A stretch of DNA of 64,000 nt from Hirsutella rhossiliensis (taxonomy: Eukaryota; Ascomycota; Sordariomycetes; Hypocreales; Ophiocordycipitaceae): NCBI RefSeq assembly GCF_020360975.1, contig NW_025408668.1:7812001-7876000 (forward strand), read 5' to 3'. A program made the position numbers and the translations under genes. This document shows positions 24,649-35,637 of this stretch, piece after piece. Position 1 is the stretch's first letter. Each line of letters begins with the position of its first letter. Below the pieces are notes generated by a model. It did not search any database, was not told where the DNA came from, and saw only the letters and a list, made by a program, of their open reading frames with translations.

Positions 24649-24696
24649 AGCGACAGGGAAAGCGACAGGGAAAGCGACAGGGAAAGCGACAGGGAA
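24649..24696. repeat. 12-bp tandem repeat, 4 exact units (AGCGACAGGGAA)
   Basis: Four perfect head-to-tail units, preceded by a degenerate one at about 24,633. The array begins five bases past the E2 stop codon on the coding (minus) strand, so it would lie at the start of that gene's 3' UTR. Confidence 0.92.
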
Positions 24697-24701
24697 AAAG
24701 A

Positions 24702-26292
24702 CTACCTCAGATGCATCACCATGACGTCGGGCTCCTCGACGACGCGCCGCACCACCTCGGCAGCGCGGGCCATGGTGGCGCCGTCGACGACGCGGTGGTC
24801 GGCGCTCCAGCTGAAGTTGCACACGTGCTTGCGGACGACGCGGTCGGCGGCGTCAAAGGCCGGCACGGCGCGCATGCGGCCGATGCCGAGGATGGCCACC
24901 TCGCGCTCGACGACGACGGGGCTGAGGTAGGTGCCGCCGATGTTGCCGATGTTGGACACGGTGATGGTGCCGCCCGACATGTCGCCCGGCGACAGCCTGC
25001 CCGCCGCCGCCAGCCGCTGCAGCCGGCCCAGCTCGCCCGCTATGGCCACGATGCTCAGCGCCCCGACGTTCTTGACGACGGGCACCACCAGCCCCTGCGG
25101 CGTGTCCATGGCCACACCGATGTTGTGCTGCGACCGCATCACCAGCGACGGCCTGCCGCCCGCCGCGTCCACCTCGACGCGCGCGTTGAGCAGCGGGAAC
25201 TGGTACAGCGCCATGGACACGGCCTTGATGATGAAGGGCAGATACGACAGCTTGGTCGGCGGCGGCTGCTGGCTGGCCTCGTCCGAGCTCAAGCCCAGGC
25301 CCGCCGACGACTGCTCTGCGAGCACCCGGTTGAGCCGCGCCCGCAGCCCGACCAGGTTCGACAGGTCCAGCTCGTCGGCGTAGAGAAAGTGCGGAATGGC
25401 CAGCGACCGCGTCATGGCCTTGAACATTTGCTGCTGCGTCTGCGTGAGCGCCACCCGCGTCTCCGTCTGCTGCTGCTGCGCCGCGGCCCCGTCGTCCCTC
25501 GTCGCCGGTTGTGGCCCCGAGCCAGCAGACTCTCTGCTCTTGACAAACTTGTAAAGGTCCTCTTTGAGCACCCGCCCGTCCCTGCCACTGCCGTCAATCT
25601 CGGCAATATCCACTTTGAGCTCCTTGGACAGGTGCCGCACCGCAGGCGTCGCCAGTGTCGCCATCTTTCCCTTGGGCCTGCTCTTCGCTTCGCCGCTGCC
25701 GCCGCCGCCGCTGCTGCTGCTGGGCGCGCCCGGAGCCCCCGCGGAGGCATGCTGGGCGGGCGTCTCCAGTACCGGCGTCGGTGTTGTCGTCGCCGCCGCC
25801 TCCTTCTCGCCGCCCCCCGTGCTCGGCTCTGCTGCCGCTTCCCCTGCAATGTCGATGTCGACAAACGGCTTCCCCACCTTGGCCATGTCGCCGGCCTCGT
25901 AGTAGAGCTTCTTGACCGTGCCAGTGAAGCGGCTGGTAATCTCCACCGACGCCTTGTCGCTCTGGACCTCGCACAGCGGCGAGAACTCCTCGACCCGTGC
26001 GCCCGGCTCGACGAACCACTGTATCACCTCGCATTCGACGATGCCTGTTGCGCAACCCAGTCAGTGTTTTCTTTGAGCCGTGTCCCTCAAAGCAGGCCTG
26101 GGCAGACTTACCCTCGCCAATGTCGGCCAGGAGCACAGGCTTCACGGCGCATAGCCGCCTCGACTCGGTGAACCACCTCGGCGCGTGCCCGGCCAGACCT
26201 CCGGCAGCACCCCTGGCCACGGCCATCTTGCCCATGGCCCTTGAGGCCTGCAATTGCCTGCGCAGCATCCTGGAGCCTCGCTGCAGGAACAT
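24702..26292 (-). CDS. Branched-chain 2-oxoacid dehydrogenase E2 (dihydrolipoyl transacylase)
   Basis: Exons 26292-26112 and 26044-24702, with a 67-nt GTAAGT...AACAG intron splitting the Gly codon of the lipoyl domain, encode 507 residues. A mitochondrial presequence (Arg-rich, about 1-50) is followed by a lipoyl domain with the DIGEGIVECEV entry and the lipoyl Lys91 in QSDKASVEI. An Ala/Pro/Ser/Thr linker comes next, then a peripheral-subunit-binding domain (about 193-230, ATPAVRHLSKELKVDIAEI ... GRDGRVLKEDL). The acyltransferase core has IPHFLYADELDLSNL, SVSNIG-like TVSNIGNIGG and the catalytic DHRVVDGA near the C terminus. The VECEVIQWFVEPGARVEEF lipoyl sequence favours the branched-chain (DBT) type over pyruvate or 2-oxoglutarate E2. 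It acts in Val/Leu/Ile catabolism in the matrix. The first ATG is 26292; the residues before it use TTG. Confidence 0.93.
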
Positions 26293-26738
26293 TGTGCCTG
26301 CCAATGGACCCCGCCCGAGACGCGACGAAACCCACGAGACTGAGCTGAGCGGTGGCGGTGAGCGCGGGTTTGCAGAGATGCGGGGTTCCGAAGAGTAGAC
26401 CGATTGCCGCCGCGCACGAAAGCCGCTACCGAGGGTGAAATAGAAAGGAGCAGAGTGTGAGGAAGCAAGGTATGTGAGGCACGGAGAGCGGGCGAGAGGG
26501 CGAATCCCTAATGGCTTCAGTCGGCATTGCGTCGTTGGAGGAGGAGCCGCCGCGAATAGCCGAAGGCACGGGGCTCAGAGTGGAGCCCTCGAGGTAGGGA
26601 ATCTTATCACCGCACAAGCGCGGCTCATCCCGCGCTTACGCAAACGCGCGCCTGCCCAGAAAAGCTGGGGAGCAAGTTCACCAGAAGACACACACGACAG
26701 GAAACGAAGCAACCCCAACTTCAGTCTATCGCGTTCCC
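26293..26738. promoter_or_regulatory. Bidirectional promoter of E2 and ATP10
   Basis: 446 bp separate the divergent start codons of two nuclear genes for mitochondrial proteins. I see no recognisable operator beyond short purine/pyrimidine tracts; shared regulation is inference from geometry. Confidence 0.35.
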
Positions 26739-27886
26739 ATGCCTCCGCGAGGGCTGGAGCCAGCCGTCACCCGCCTCGCCACCGCCGACTGCTGGTGGTG
26801 GCGCCGGTGGTGGCAGCAGTCCCCGGCGGTCGTCCATGCCCGTCCCCGCCAATGTTGCGGCCGCCGCGGCCTCGCCCAGTCGGCAGCTCGGCCGCAGGCC
26901 CCAGCACCGCCGCCGAAGCCTCCGAAGCCCGACAAGCCCGGCGTCGGCGCGCCCATGGATCCCCGGAGCCATGTCGCCGGGCCGCCGATCGAGGCGCCGC
27001 GGAGCTACGGCAAGCGCGTCGAGGGCGGCTTCACGCCCAAGCCGCTGCCGCGCCCCATCGGCATGCCGCTGCCGCCCAAGGCCGGCGAGAACACGGGCAT
27101 CGACGGCCGCACACTGAGGGAGCGCCGTGACGACTTTGTCGATTACGACAAGCACCTGCAGCGCCGCAAAGAGCTGTGAGTCAGGCCCGCCGCGCTGGGC
27201 TCCTCCCATGTATTTATGTGTATGGAGAGCTTACAATGTCCATGGACAGCACGGCCCAGATATCTCGACCCTACTTCCGCGACTGGGGCAACCTGCAGTT
27301 TCACGAGGGCAAGTCCTTCGTCGCGCCCCCGCGCCTCTTCAAGGCCGACGTCTCCCTCTTCTTCCCCAACCTCTACGGCGAACCCATCCTCGAGTCGGAC
27401 CGGGCGCCGCGCGACACAACGCCGCTCCTGGCGGGCAAGGTCTCCGTCGTCGGCATCTTCAGCAGCCAGTGGGCCGAGCGGCAGGTTGCCTCGTTTGCCT
27501 CGCGCGAGGCCAACCCCGCGCTGCACGACACCGTTGCCCGCAACGACGACGTGGCCCAGATGGTTCACATCAACTACGAGGATAATGCGGCCAAGGCCTG
27601 GCTCGTCCGCCTGTTTCGTCGCTCCCTGCGCAAGAGGTTCCCGGAAAAGGACTGGGGCAAGTACCTCCTGGTGCGCAAGGGTATCACTGACGACATCCGC
27701 GAGTCCATTGGCCTGCTCAACGCAAAGGTCGGCTACATGTACCTCGTCGACCAACACTGCCGCATACGCTGGGCGGGCAGTGGGCCTAGCCATCCCGAGG
27801 AGAGGGACGGTCTCACCCGGGGTGTCACGCGGTTGGTCGACGAGGTCAGGAGAAGTACCTCTCCGGCCACGGCACGGAGAGGCTGA
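26739..27886 (+). CDS. atp10: Mitochondrial F1Fo ATP synthase assembly factor ATP10
   Basis: Exons 26739-27175 and 27250-27886 around a 74-nt intron (GTGAGT donor, CTTAC branch, GGACAG acceptor) give 357 residues. The first ~50 residues are Arg/Trp-rich and basic, a plausible mitochondrial presequence. A Pro-rich linker follows, then RTLRERRDDFVDYDKHLQRRKEL. The conserved C-terminal domain has PYFRDWGNLQFHEGKSFVAPPRLFKAD, SLFFPNLYGEPI, a KVSVVGIFSSQWAERQVASF block and LLVRKGITDDIRESIGLLNAKVGYMYLVDQHCRIRWAGSG, all typical of ATP10. In yeast this inner-membrane protein escorts Atp6 into the Fo sector. The unspliced frame stops right after the donor. Confidence 0.93.
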
Positions 27887-28098
27887 TTGAAACGCCACTT
27901 GTCAAGTCGAGGGTATCATAAGAAGCTGGATATCCCTCTCCGCTTGCCCCCCACCCAAAAAAAATTAACCTGGCCACTTCTATAGTGGTGACCGAGGCCC
28001 TGCCAGGTTTCCCGTACAAATAGAGATAGAACGCTGATACCCCACTAAACGCCGTTGCACATACCGACCAAGCGACCCGTGATGACTCTCCCCTGATC

Positions 28099-28942
28099 CT
28101 ACATGAACCACCAGAATGCAAGGAAACACGCCGCGATGAAGCAGCCCATGATGATTCCGTCCCTCCTCTTCTTGGCCGATATCCTGCCAATCAGGCTGTT
28201 GATGCCGGGGACGTGGCTCGCCGCCATGGTGATGCGGCGGTTGATGCTCGCCAGCGTCTCCCTCTGCAGAACGAAGTTGTCGTTGACGGCATACGCCTGG
28301 CTCAGGACGCTGTCCGCCATGTTGTGGCTGTTATCGATGCGGTTGCGCTCATCGAGCATGTACTCGGCCTCGGCAGCCTCGGGGTTGTTGGCCCGGTACT
28401 GGTCGATGTCGGATCGGACGTTGGTCAAAAGGTTAGCCCTGTCGCGGGCCTGTTGGAGGGTGCTGCGCAGGCGGCCGAGGTCGCGCTTGTGGGCGGAGAG
28501 CTTTTCGCGCAGCAGCGAGAGGTTGTTTTGCTTGAGGGCCGACGAGGTGAGGGATGCTTCCGAGTCGAGCAGCCGTGATAGTTGGGAGACGACGGATTCG
28601 CGCTGAGTACTCCCCCCAAAGTTAGTCGACTAGGATGGGGAATCGCCCCCCCATCTGCCGCTGTCTTCGGGTTTGGCTCTGACCTTTTCTAGCAGCTCCT
28701 CGATCTTGGCCTCCGTCTGGCGTTCTTCCTCTGTCGGTTTCGGCGGGATGCTGGCAGCCGCGGAGAACTGCGAGTAGGTATGGAAGAGGCTCTCGGTCTG
28801 GTGCTCGGACGGTTAGAGGAAAGCGGGAGAAGGGGGAGTAGCAGAGACAGCCTCGGATCTGGGGGGTGTTCACCTGCGTCTCCAGCGTCCTGGCCTGCTG
28901 CCGCAGTTGGGTCCAGCCTCCGCTTCCTGATGGTGCGGACAT
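28099..28942 (-). CDS. gos1: Golgi SNARE GOS1 (GS28, Qb-SNARE)
   Basis: Three exons, 28942-28874, 28797-28684 and 28602-28099, all joined in phase 0, encode 228 residues, close to yeast Gos1 (223). The N-terminal helices (GGWTQLRQQARTLETQ and the TEEERQTEAKIEELLEK segment) form the regulatory bundle. The SNARE helix runs from about 140, with the FVLQRETL zero-layer glutamine. VPGINSLIGRISAKKRRD precedes a C-terminal tail anchor (IIMGCFIAACFLAFWWF). It acts in intra-Golgi and endosome-to-Golgi fusion with Sed5/Ykt6/Sft1. Intron 1 (76 nt) is canonical with CTAAC branch. Intron 2 (81 nt) has an unusual GTCAGA donor but a good CTAAC branch and TACTCAG acceptor. Confidence 0.9.
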
Positions 28943-29397
28943 GGTTGCGAGCTTGGTGATGAAACTGACGTCGCTCACGAGAGGCGGCGGGTCGGGGCAT
29001 ACGCTCTGCGCCGCCAGATCCAGCAGTTTTACTGGAGAGGTATGGAGGTAGTTACCTTACATAACGTTTCGTCACCGGGCGGCAGAATCTCCTCACCGCC
29101 CAACCTTGAGTACCATGACCCTGTACACGTGACCTCGTCCCACCCCCTCACCTGAGCTAATCACAGCCTCCCCACACCGACACCAATTGGCTGGCTCGGC
29201 GCAAGTCCGGCGCACACAACGGAAACCCTAGGGCAAAATTTCGTCGTCCACCCTGGCAGCCACCCCTCCCCTCCCAATTCGATTGATTTTTCGAAAGGGC
29301 CCACGCTGCGACTCGGACGGCCATCCTCGAGGCTGCCTTCTCACTTAACGCACTCGGTCGACACGCTTCGCAAATTCCCCCATCGAAGATCATAAAG
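28943..29397. promoter_or_regulatory. Bidirectional promoter of GOS1 and RPL35
   Basis: 455 bp between divergent start codons. A telomere-repeat-like AACCCTA (29224-29230) lies about 170 bp upstream of the RPL35 ATG, similar to the position of AGGGTTAGG in the RPL6 promoter. No other motif is convincing. Confidence 0.4.
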
Positions 29398-30251
29398 ATG
29401 GTGAGTCTGCACCGCCTTCTGCAACTGTTCCCTTGCCTCGGCCGCCCTCGACAGCATCGGCCTTTCGTCGTCGCCGCGGCCCTCGACTAAAAATGGCCCG
29501 TGGCGAGCCATTTCCGACGGCACCCTGAGCCGCCCTTCGCCAACGACGACTGCAAAAACCAATCCACGAAACGACGACCTGCCACCGCCGCCGCCGCTCT
29601 CGCCTTTATACTCGTCACTACCTTTGTGTGTGGGAGAGGAACGTGTCCGCTGACGATGCTTTACTTACTAGTCGTCGAGCAAAGTTAAGGTCGTCCAGCT
29701 CTGGGACAAGAGCAAGGATGATTTGACGAAGCAGCTCGCCGAGCTCAAGACCGAGCTTGGCCAGCTCCGCATCCAAAAGGTGGCCTCGTCCGGCACCAAG
29801 CTGACCAAGATGTGAGCAGCCCTCCCTCGTCGCCGCCCTCCAAAGCGGCCCTCGCTGCCTGGGCCGCCCGGAAACCCCACGCTGGGGGAGCACGAGATTC
29901 GGGAAATACTGACCCATGCGCAGCCACGACCTGCGAAAGTCCATCGCCCGCGTCCTGACCGTCATCAACGCCAAGCAACGCTCCCAGCTGCGCCTCTTCT
30001 ACAAGAACAAGAAGTACGCCCCTCTCGACCTCCGCCCCAAGCAGACCCGCGCCATCCGTCGCCGCCTGTCACCCCAGGACAAGGCTCGCGTGCTGGAGAA
30101 GACCAAGAAGCGCAACACGCATTTCCCCCAACGGAAGTTTGCCGTCAAGGTAAGACGCCTCCCTTCGCCCTTTCTACGTCATGCAACCAAAAGAAAGGTA
30201 CTCCAGCGGTGAACTTGGTCACTGACAGACAACTTGCCGCAGGCTGCCTGA
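29398..30251 (+). CDS. rpl35: 60S ribosomal protein uL29 (L35)
   Basis: Four exons: 29398-29400 (ATG only), 29672-29811, 29924-30149 and 30243-30251, giving 125 residues. The protein is diagnostic: [82 protein letters not shown] and the closing RKFAVKAA. uL29 sits at the polypeptide exit tunnel of the large subunit and contacts SRP and nascent-chain factors. Intron 1 is 271 nt and separates the initiation codon from the rest, a feature seen in some ribosomal protein genes. The last exon adds only Ala-Ala-stop; an alternative acceptor slightly upstream (ACTGACAG at about 30,221-30,228) would give an unrelated tail and is less likely. Confidence 0.93.
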
Positions 30252-31156
30252 GTGTAATGGTGCAGTAGCTCGAGGGGCATACGGAGCATCACGGGTTGAG
30301 GGAAAGGGGGGTTATCGAGGCGTGGCGTGCTTTTTTTTCTCCGAACAAAAGGCTTCGAAAGCTGCATCGCATGGCTCTGGGGAATCTCGGTCTGAATTTG
30401 TACTTGTTTCCCGGTTTAGGCCTCGTGCTGGGGTGACGACACATCGTCCTCCATGGGCCGCTCCACCTGCAGTCCATCAATGAGAAAGCAAAAAAATGAG
30501 GTCATGATGAAGACTCGTGGTGTCTGCTTTCACCCGATGCTCCTGTGCTTTCTGTGCTTGTTTGCCGACGAGGCCCGCCCGAAACTACTGTTTCCTCGAA
30601 CTTGTACCCAGGCCCTCTGGACGATGACGATTCCGAGAGTAAAAGTCAAGAGGCATTTCTCGGATGAGATGCACCCGTCAACACCTCTGCAAGTGCAATT
30701 GCGGCTACGTGTAGACTGAGTTCAGCTTCACCCAGGACTGCATAAGCGTCTACAGTGACGCACCGAGTATATCGTACGTCGGACTACATTTCACTACCAT
30801 CTGCGTCCCGTGTTCCTGCTTCGTGTCTTTCGTCGAATCAGTCTCAACTCCGACAATCTCAGACACGGTTCCCAACCTTCTCCTGCATAATCACTCGGGT
30901 ATAAGGACACCTTCCATCCCAACCATCCTTTCCAATGCCCTCTTCCTTCCCTTGCTTGGATAACGAAATGGATCAATCCTGTACATGCAAACATCAGGCA
31001 CCGATATCCTCCTCGTCTCTCCCAAAGCTCCCATCAACGCCAACGCTTCAACGCTGTGACAACTGCATGATCAAGATTTCAACTTCCACCGGCATCGCTG
31101 CCGTCAATCATCAATGTAGAGGTCGGTTGCTTCCGCTCACCCTCCTCCATTCACCG
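30252..31156. other. Convergent intergenic region between RPL35 and the ZAP1-like gene
   Basis: 905 bp, no supported gene. The small frames here lack domains; the region presumably carries both 3' UTRs. Confidence 0.5.
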
Positions 31157-33416
31157 TCATAAAGACCCTTGATCCATCATGACCCTCTGAAGCTGATCCT
31201 CAATCACCTCAAGCGTGTCAGCGTCGAGGCCCCTCAATCCTGCCTTGCCCCTGGCCCCTGCCTTGGTCTTGGCTGCTTTCGACACCCTGTGAATCTGAGA
31301 CTTGGGCATGGCTCTGCTGAGAAGGGCGTCTACCTCGGCAGCCCTGTCTTTGTGGTTCGTGCCCATGTGCCTCCGAAGCTGGTCCAGCCTGTGAAAGTCC
31401 TTGCCGCAGAGCTGACATTCGTGCATGCCCTTGACGTTGTGCGTTCTGCGGTGCTTGGACAGGTTGGACGACTCGCTAAATCTCTTGTGGCAAATCTCGC
31501 ACTCGAGGGGTTTGTCGCCCGTGTGAGTTCGCTCGTGCATGGCTGCCTAGGAGTAAGCGGCGATTCTCGTGGTCGACACGGAAGTTTTCACAACTCACTC
31601 AGGGCACTTTGCTGCTTGAAGGCGCAGTCGCAACCCGGGAATTTACAGACCCAGGGTGTCTCGCCGGTATGAATCCTCATGTGCTGGTCAAGGGCTTGCT
31701 TGGCGGACAAGGACGCCCCGCAAATCTCGCAACGGACAGGCTTGTCTGCTCCACGTCAGCTTCTCCAAGGTGAGTCCCAATGGCAGCCGCCGACTTACAC
31801 CCCGTGTGTACCTGCATGTGCCGCTCCACTTTGCTCCGCTGGGTGAAGCACGTATCCCTTGTGCAGTTTGCCCAGCCGCATCGAAACCCCCCGCGAGCCT
31901 TCTTCAACTGCTTGAGGTGGTCAAACTTGCAATGCTTCTGCAGCTGTTCGTCGTCATCGAAGCGCTTGCCACAGATGCCATCGCCGTTGCCCGTCAGCCA
32001 GCGGCAGAGGAACTGGTCCTCCTGGGCCAGATGGTGAGATTCTGACGCGCCAAAGGGGGTTTTGGAGACGTCAGAGAAATTAAGCTCTGCCACACCAGCA
32101 TCGGATTCAAGCGGCGAGGGTGTGGTGAGCGAGGACGGTGTCGTGGAAAGAGAATGGCCGACCGACAAGTTGGTCAAGGGCGACGGGGATGGCGAGAAGT
32201 GCTGGCCAAAGGGGGCGCGGGAAGTCGCGTTGTATCCCGCGCGAGGCTTGCAATGATAGGATGCGTTGCTCCCAACTTGAGCTTGAGGGTGGGTGGCTTC
32301 TGGAAATCTAGATATTTGAGATTGAAGCATAGGAGTTGGCCGGTGCTCTTCAAAGATGTGTTGCGCAAAGGCATTTGGATCCTGAACCTGGAAGCCACAT
32401 TCGTGGCCCTGGAGCTGAGACAAATAGGGGTCCATGGCACTGTCGTTGGGATGGAACTTTGGCAGCGTGCAGCGGGAAATCAGCTGGGCTGGATCGTTAG
32501 CCACACAGTTGCCGGTATGGGCCAGACCGTGAGAAGGATCATGGTACTGCATGATGTGGCTTGCAAGAGCGTATTCAATAGCCATCTGGCAAGGCTGGTT
32601 GGGAAAACCTGAGGGCCCGTTGGTCAACATGGACTCCATGGAAAGGCTGCCGCAAGGAAGGCTCTCGGGGAGAGGGACGAAGGACAGTGGCGCGGTCCGT
32701 GATGGCGCAGAGGCGGAGGCCGGGGGCTGCATAAAACCGGCCTGAACCATCTGTAGCGGACCATCGCCGCCAAAGGAGGCGAGGGCCGCTGCGGCAGCCT
32801 TGTCGCAGTCCGTCATGGCGTGGCCAGACGACGGCTGCTTGCCGAGCGTCGTGTCCGTCAGGCAGCTCTCGTCCATGCAAGGGCGGCGCGCACCCTGGCA
32901 GTCTTCATCGAGACACAGTTGGGGACTGCCGCAAGCATCGTCGTCGCAGCAAACGCCATGGCCAGTGTCGCCGCATTGGCTGGGGCAGGAGCCGTCACAC
33001 TCGGAACTGCACTCCGAGGCACAGTCGTCAGCTTGGCATAGGCCGAGGTCGCCGTTATGCAAGGCTGAGTTGCCGAGAGCAGAGTCGTTGAGGAAGTTTT
33101 CCCATGTATAATCATGGGGGTGCGCCTGGAGCGAGGACGACGTGGCAAGGGGGCTCGTCGAGTGGTGTTGCTGTGGCAGAGGAGGCGCAAAGCTGGCCTG
33201 GGCTTTGTGACTGGAGCTGAGTTGGCGGAGGTGGTGATGGTGGTCGAGGCATGAGTCGTCGTTGGCGCATTGAGCGAACAACCTGTCGAGGCTGGTCGAC
33301 ATGGTATTGTCTGCAGCCATCATGGCATCGAGGTCGAGGGGAAGGTTGAGCATGTCGTTGGCAGACGGGCCATTTTGATCCATGTGGCCGTCAAAGGCCA
33401 TGTGCGATGGGTCCAT
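31157..33416 (-). CDS. ZAP1/ZafA-like zinc-responsive C2H2 transcription factor
   Basis: Exons 33416-31799, 31745-31599 and 31542-31157, joined across 53-nt and 56-nt introns, encode 716 residues. The start at 33416 (MDPSHMAFDGHMDQ) is the first ATG; upstream codons in frame use TTG. The N-terminal half is Ser/Gln/His-rich and contains a striking Cys cluster at roughly residues 120-185 (CQADDCASECSSECDGSCPSQ and following CC, C and C). This recalls the metal-sensing activation domains of yeast Zap1 and Aspergillus ZafA. Six C2H2 fingers fill the C-terminal ~250 residues: CRWLTGNGDGICGKRF..., CGWANCTRDTCF..., CEICGASLSA..., CKFPGCDCAF..., CEICHKRFSE... and CQLCGKDFHR.... Splicing restores the HTGYKP and HTGETP linkers. 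Family members switch on zinc transporter genes in zinc starvation; no zinc-response element was recognised in its own promoter. Confidence 0.85.
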
Positions 33417-33944
33417 GGCGAGGGCCAATAAATGAGGCCTCGGAAGTCCAAGCTAGACGAGCAGTGGTGCGAGGCAAGGGCTAAGGTTCGCGATGCATGT
33501 CCGGCGCTTATGGGACCTGGTATGGGAGCGGCGTCGACAATGGTTGGCTGGCGTCAAGTCGCAGCAAAAGCAATGGTGAAGGTGAAGGCGAAGGTGAAGG
33601 TGAGGATGATGTTGGAAGTACGGAGTATCCGGCAAAGAGAAGGAGGGTGGAGGATGAGGGGAGGAGGGCGTGTGTCCCGGTAGCAGCGCAGAAGCAGGCG
33701 CGAGCAGTTCCGAGCAGTTCTGTGGGTGGTGGTTGCTGCCCCGGGCCCAGGCTCCCAAGTTGCTCGAGCGAGCACAAGGCAGGCATGAGGACCCGGATGG
33801 CCCACGGACGAGTCTGACGAGGTCTTTGGGGAGAAGGGCAGAGAAAAATGGGTGCCAAGGCCGTGGCGGGGCAGGCACGCGGTGATACTGGCGCCTCACC
33901 CGCCTGGCGGGCCTTCCAATCAGCGTGTGCGCAAGTCCGGTACC

Positions 33945-34003
33945 GGGACAAGCGTCGGGACAAGCGTCGGGCAAGCGTCGGGACAAGCGTCGGGACAAAC
34001 GTA
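33945..34003. repeat. 12-bp tandem repeat, about 5 units (GGGACAAGCGTC)
   Basis: Units at 33945, 33957, 33969 (11 bp, one base deleted), 33980 and 33992 (diverged end). Intergenic, upstream of the ZAP1-like gene. Confidence 0.9.
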
Positions 34004-35558
34004 GAGGTACCTATCTACGACGAACCGCCCGACACCTTTTTCTGTTTCGGCGCTATCGGGCCACAACCGTTTTTGGCACGAACGAGCAACTTGTTAATAA
34101 TACAGTGCAGCGCGACGAGGCAGGGTGCAAAAAACAGCATGGCCGCCCTCCGTAGGTACAGTAAGTACCTAGGTACTGTACCCATTTCTAGGCAGGCACG
34201 TACCCACTACTGGACCAGCCATGTTTCTTTACCCCGCCTGCGCGACCGGGGGCCCTTCAGGTAGACCAGGGTAGTGCCCTGCCTTGGCTCGACAGCCTCG
34301 GAAACAGGTAGGTAGAGGTAAGTACATACCTCGTATACATTCAGGTCGGTGCAGATTTACGAATACAACATCTCGATTGCCCCGCCATTTGCAGCTTTTC
34401 CCGGTGTCGGATGAGAGAAGACCTTTTTGCAGTCGTGGATGTAACAGCTTTCTTTGCACGGCCGAATGCAACTCGATGAGCCAACATGTGTATGTACTGT
34501 ACATATCTAGGATTAGTACTGTACTCGCTCTTGTCACTGTCAGAACATACATGCATACGCGTCTCTGAGGCGGCATTTCTGCATCTCATCTCGCCTGCTT
34601 CTTGTACGTACTTGGTGTATCAAATACAGTCAGAGCAAATGTCACGTTTCCTCCAAACACCCCCTTACAGTGCACCTGAGAAACTTGTAAACTTGCTCGG
34701 GCACCTACGAGAGGTCGATTCGGCGGTTCCCACTATCCGGGGTCCACCAGCCCGCCGGGCGCTAGAGCTGATTGCTGGGAAAGTGAGACCACGTCTTGTC
34801 TCTTGTCATTTGGGATAGAGGCGTGAATTGGAAGGGGATCGTGGGAATGGAGCTGCTGTGAACCCGTACCGGCACTGTACTGTACTGTACCTGCCTACCT
34901 AGATACCTACAGATCCTGCGCTTGAACCGCTGCAAGTGCCCAGAATGAGTACATACCTACCTACCTTACTGTTATACCTACTACATACGCTGTTCGGAGC
35001 CCGTCTCCACCGCAGCGCTGTCCTGACAAGTCTCTGAAGAGCAAATACTACTAGTCATAGGCCATCGCCATATTGCCATGCGCTGGCCCATTAGGCAGAT
35101 CCTCCGAGCCAAGACGTGCCAGCGAGCCCTCGATTATTGTCGTCTACTCGCCGTGCAACACAAGCGGCTGCAACGTCCGACGGGAACCGCTCCTCTCTGC
35201 CGGTGACGCTGTCGTTAGTTGCGCGGTATAGGGTAGGAGCTACACCACGTATCGAAAGAATATCAAAGACTGCCGAGGAGCGTCATTGACTGTTTGTTTG
35301 TCTTTTACTCCGAAGCTTCCATGACGGCCATCAAGTGCCTCGAAACATGTGTTTACGTACGCCCACGAGGCTGAGCCGCCTTCGTCTTGGAAACAACATC
35401 GTCAGTCACCCCGCTAATTAATATTTCGTACCCTGACCAGGTTCTCCACACTGTCTTGGACCCCTTTGCGTCGCCGACAATCTGCAAAAGCACAGCCTCG
35501 TGTCCCCGGGAGGTACCGTACGTACTGTACGCAATTTCAATCCCTCGCCGCTTCTCTC

Positions 35559-35637
35559 CTCTCCTCCCCCGTCACCTCACCTCTCTCCCGTCACCTCACC
35601 TCTCTCCCGTCACCTCACCTCTCTCCCGTCACCTCAC
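35559..35637. repeat. 19-bp pyrimidine-rich tandem repeat in a promoter/leader
   Basis: Three exact units of CTCTCTCCCGTCACCTCAC (35581-35599, 35600-35618, 35619-35637) preceded by a degenerate unit from about 35559. The array ends 83 bp before the ATG at 35720, so it lies in the promoter or 5' UTR of the SVIP-like gene. Confidence 0.9.

Larger units (their letters stand above)
22452..24701. other. Convergent intergenic region, 2.2 kb, with two 12-bp tandem arrays
   Basis: No supported gene; minus-strand frames here (for example 24548-23601) are Pro/Arg/Ser-rich without domains. The region carries Y-rich and (TA/CATA)-rich stretches around 22,730-22,990 and 23,140-23,180, plus the arrays listed separately. 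Confidence 0.45.

Noticed and set aside
24540..26171. 543-codon plus-strand frame opposite the E2 gene
   Set aside because: Antisense shadow; His/Arg/Asp runs reflect the complement of the E2 coding sequence.
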